6,297 bases of DNA, from contig NZ_JAIOSW010000476.1 of NCBI RefSeq assembly GCF_021107415.1, forward strand, positions 1 to 6,297, given 5' to 3'. Position numbers and translations under genes: made by a program. This document shows, one piece after another, positions 5,039 through 6,297 of this stretch (the stretch's first letter is position 1; every line of letters begins with the position of its first letter). Source of the DNA: Desulfobacula sp. GTDB lineage: Bacteria > Desulfobacterota > Desulfobacteria > Desulfobacterales > Desulfobacteraceae. Below the pieces are notes generated by a model. That model saw only the letters and a program-made list of their open reading frames with translations. It searched no databases and had not been told where the DNA came from.

Positions 5039-6297
5039 CCTTTTTTATCGGGTGTATGACCCTTTTATTGTCAAGTGCCGGGTTTGCCGCTCAAAACAGA
5101 GTTCTTTATAAAGTTATTGTCAGCACATTTAAGTTGAACATACGCACTGCACCCTCACGCAATGCCGATGTTGTCATTGTTGTTAAAAAAGGTGAAACGC
5201 TTGACGTGCTTCAAAAACAAGGTGATGTCGGCGGATGGTTGTCAGTAGAGTATAAAGGGGATAAAGGCTATGTCAGAAATCGCCCTCAATATATTACGCG
5301 GGTTCCCGTTCCCCCAAAAAAAGAAGTAAAAAAACGGGTCAAAAAGACAAAAGAGTTCCAAAAAGAAATAAAGAAAGAGCAAAAACAAAATATCCGGGTC
5401 AAGATTCAAACCCAGGAAAAAATGGTGGAAACATTTTCCCAAAAAGAGATTGAAATCATAGAAGGATTAAATGAAATTGATTATGCATTGAATAAAGCCC
5501 GTAGAAAAGTTTTGGCTTTGTCAACAGAAGTGATGCAGTTGGAAGGAAAAATAGAACAACTTAACCGGGACAGGGAAGGATTATCCAGGGAAATTATTCA
5601 AAACCGTGAATATGCGGGAAAGAGGTTGAGTGCGCTCTATAAAATGAATATGATTGGCAGACTGGATGTCGCAGGGCTGCCAACATCTGTATTTGATTTT
5701 TTTCTCCAGCAAAATTCAATGAAGCGAATCATCACATCTGATTTTCAACTTCTTGAAAAGCAGAATTTGGATCTTGAAAAGTTTGAAATACTGGAACAGG
5801 AGTTGCAAAAAGAGGTTCAGGCAAAAACAGTCCTTGAGACAGAACTCAATAATCAGATAAGGATCAATAAAAAAGAGACCTTGAAAAGGGAATTAATTTT
5901 AAATGAGATTCGTCAAAAAAAGAAATTATCCCTTGCAGCGGTTGAATCTTTAAAACAGGCAGCACTGCAACTGGATAACCGGATGAAAAGTATTCAAAAG
6001 GATGAGGTGTCATTTTTTAATGATTCGTCTTTTTCAAGTTATCAAGGACGATTGAAGATTCCGGTAAAGGGTAAAGTTATTTCAAAATTTGGTCCCTCAA
6101 GGACCGGGGATTACAAATCCTTCACTTTTCAAAAAGGAATTGATATAAAGGTGGAGAAGGGTGAGCCTGTAAAATCCGTTTTTAAAGGAGAAGTTATATT
6201 TGCCCAATGGCTCAAGGGCTATGGGAATTTATTGATTATCAATCATGGAGACAACTATTATACGCTGTATGCCCATGTTGAAGAGATTTTTAAACAA
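5005..6297 (+). CDS. envC: EnvC-like murein hydrolase activator: SH3b + coiled coil + LytM/M23 (partial, 3' end missing)
   Basis: The 431 visible codons stay open to the window end. From ATG 5005 the protein begins with a signal peptide (K6, K10, hydrophobic 11-24, likely cleavage after GFA at 28), so it is periplasmic. Next come an SH3b domain (about 34-95: LNIRTAPS at 44-51, GGWLSV at 76-81, GYV at 88-90), a Pro/Lys-rich linker (100-116), a long charged coiled coil (about 140-345), and the LytM/M23 domain from about 350. In the LytM fold the first zinc His of HxxxD is Gln (Q376-K-G-I-D380), the Asp is kept, and the YAH His (H424) is kept; the final HxH would lie beyond the window. Loss of a zinc ligand argues for an activator of amidases, as for E. 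coli EnvC, rather than an endopeptidase. It overlaps ftsX by 34 bp, so is probably translationally coupled. ATG 5056 is a possible later start but would give a poor signal peptide. An SH3b domain is absent from E. coli EnvC. Confidence 0.88.
   Translation, partial: MLSIFKTNIKIAFFIGCMTLLLSSAGFAAQNRVLYKVIVSTFKLNIRTAPSRNADVVIVVKKGETLDVLQKQGDVGGWLSVEYKGDKGYVRNRPQYITRVPVPPKKEVKKRVKKTKEFQKEIKKEQKQNIRVKIQTQEKMVETFSQKEIEIIEGLNEIDYALNKARRKVLALSTEVMQLEGKIEQLNRDREGLSREIIQNREYAGKRLSALYKMNMIGRLDVAGLPTSVFDFFLQQNSMKRIITSDFQLLEKQNLDLEKFEILEQELQKEVQAKTVLETELNNQIRINKKETLKRELILNEIRQKKKLSLAAVESLKQAALQLDNRMKSIQKDEVSFFNDSSFSSYQGRLKIPVKGKVISKFGPSRTGDYKSFTFQKGIDIKVEKGEPVKSVFKGEVIFAQWLKGYGNLLIINHGDNYYTLYAHVEEIFKQ

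Noticed and set aside
5044..5064. Possible lipobox (F-I-G-C, Cys 17) in the EnvC-like signal sequence
   Set aside because: The hydrophobic core continues past the Cys (MTLLLSS) and ends in a normal signal peptidase I site (AGFA-AQN), so a secreted rather than lipid-anchored protein fits better.
5242..5442. Minus-strand ORF with a very Phe/Leu-rich product
   Set aside because: It is the antisense shadow of the Lys/Glu-rich linker of the EnvC-like gene (AAA/AAG/GAA read backwards give Phe/Leu), with no start signals of its own.

Overview
The window is ordinary, AT-rich bacterial chromosome, densely packed and without phage, IS, CRISPR or RNA genes that I can recognise. The gene set (deltaproteobacterial-style TatA, a MoxR/CoxE-like VWA pair, ftsE-ftsX followed directly by an SH3b-EnvC-like protein) and the codon flavour suggest a Desulfobacterota member, perhaps a Desulfobacula/Desulfobacter-like sulfate reducer. 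That assignment is an inference from family resemblance, not a search result.

Layout. (1) Positions 1-113, minus strand: the 5' end of tatA, encoding the pore subunit of the Tat protein export system, with a near-consensus sigma70 promoter at 158-186. (2) 350-2407, plus strand: a two-gene unit made of a MoxR-type AAA+ ATPase and, 12 bp later, a protein with a C-terminal von Willebrand A domain of the CoxE-like group. Its metal-site motif is altered (D-N-G-G-W-S in place of D-x-S-x-S). Such pairs are generally thought to act as a chaperone/metal-insertion machine; the target here is unknown. (3) 2453-3238, minus strand: a TatD-family metal-dependent hydrolase, converging on the VWA gene. (4) 3239-3446: a divergent intergenic region with an 11-bp perfect inverted repeat (3292-3338) containing a second small hairpin, and a good promoter (3370-3398) for the next operon. 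(5) 3447-6297, plus strand: ftsE, ftsX and envC-like genes, the last overlapping ftsX by 34 bp and running off the window.

How the genes work together. FtsE (cytoplasmic ATPase) and FtsX (inner-membrane subunit with a periplasmic loop) form the divisome ABC complex that, in E. coli, controls the periplasmic amidase activator EnvC. Here the EnvC-like gene is encoded in the same operon. It has a signal peptide, an SH3b domain, a lysine-rich linker, a long coiled coil and a LytM/M23 domain whose first zinc-ligand histidine is replaced by glutamine, so it is probably an activator rather than an enzyme. In E. coli the amidases that EnvC controls include Tat substrates, so tatA nearby is a suggestive but unproven functional link.

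No clearly new system is visible. The most worthwhile leads are the SH3b-EnvC architecture with a partly degenerate active site, the MoxR-VWA pair with its unusual MIDAS and Gly/His linker, and the nested palindrome upstream of ftsE.
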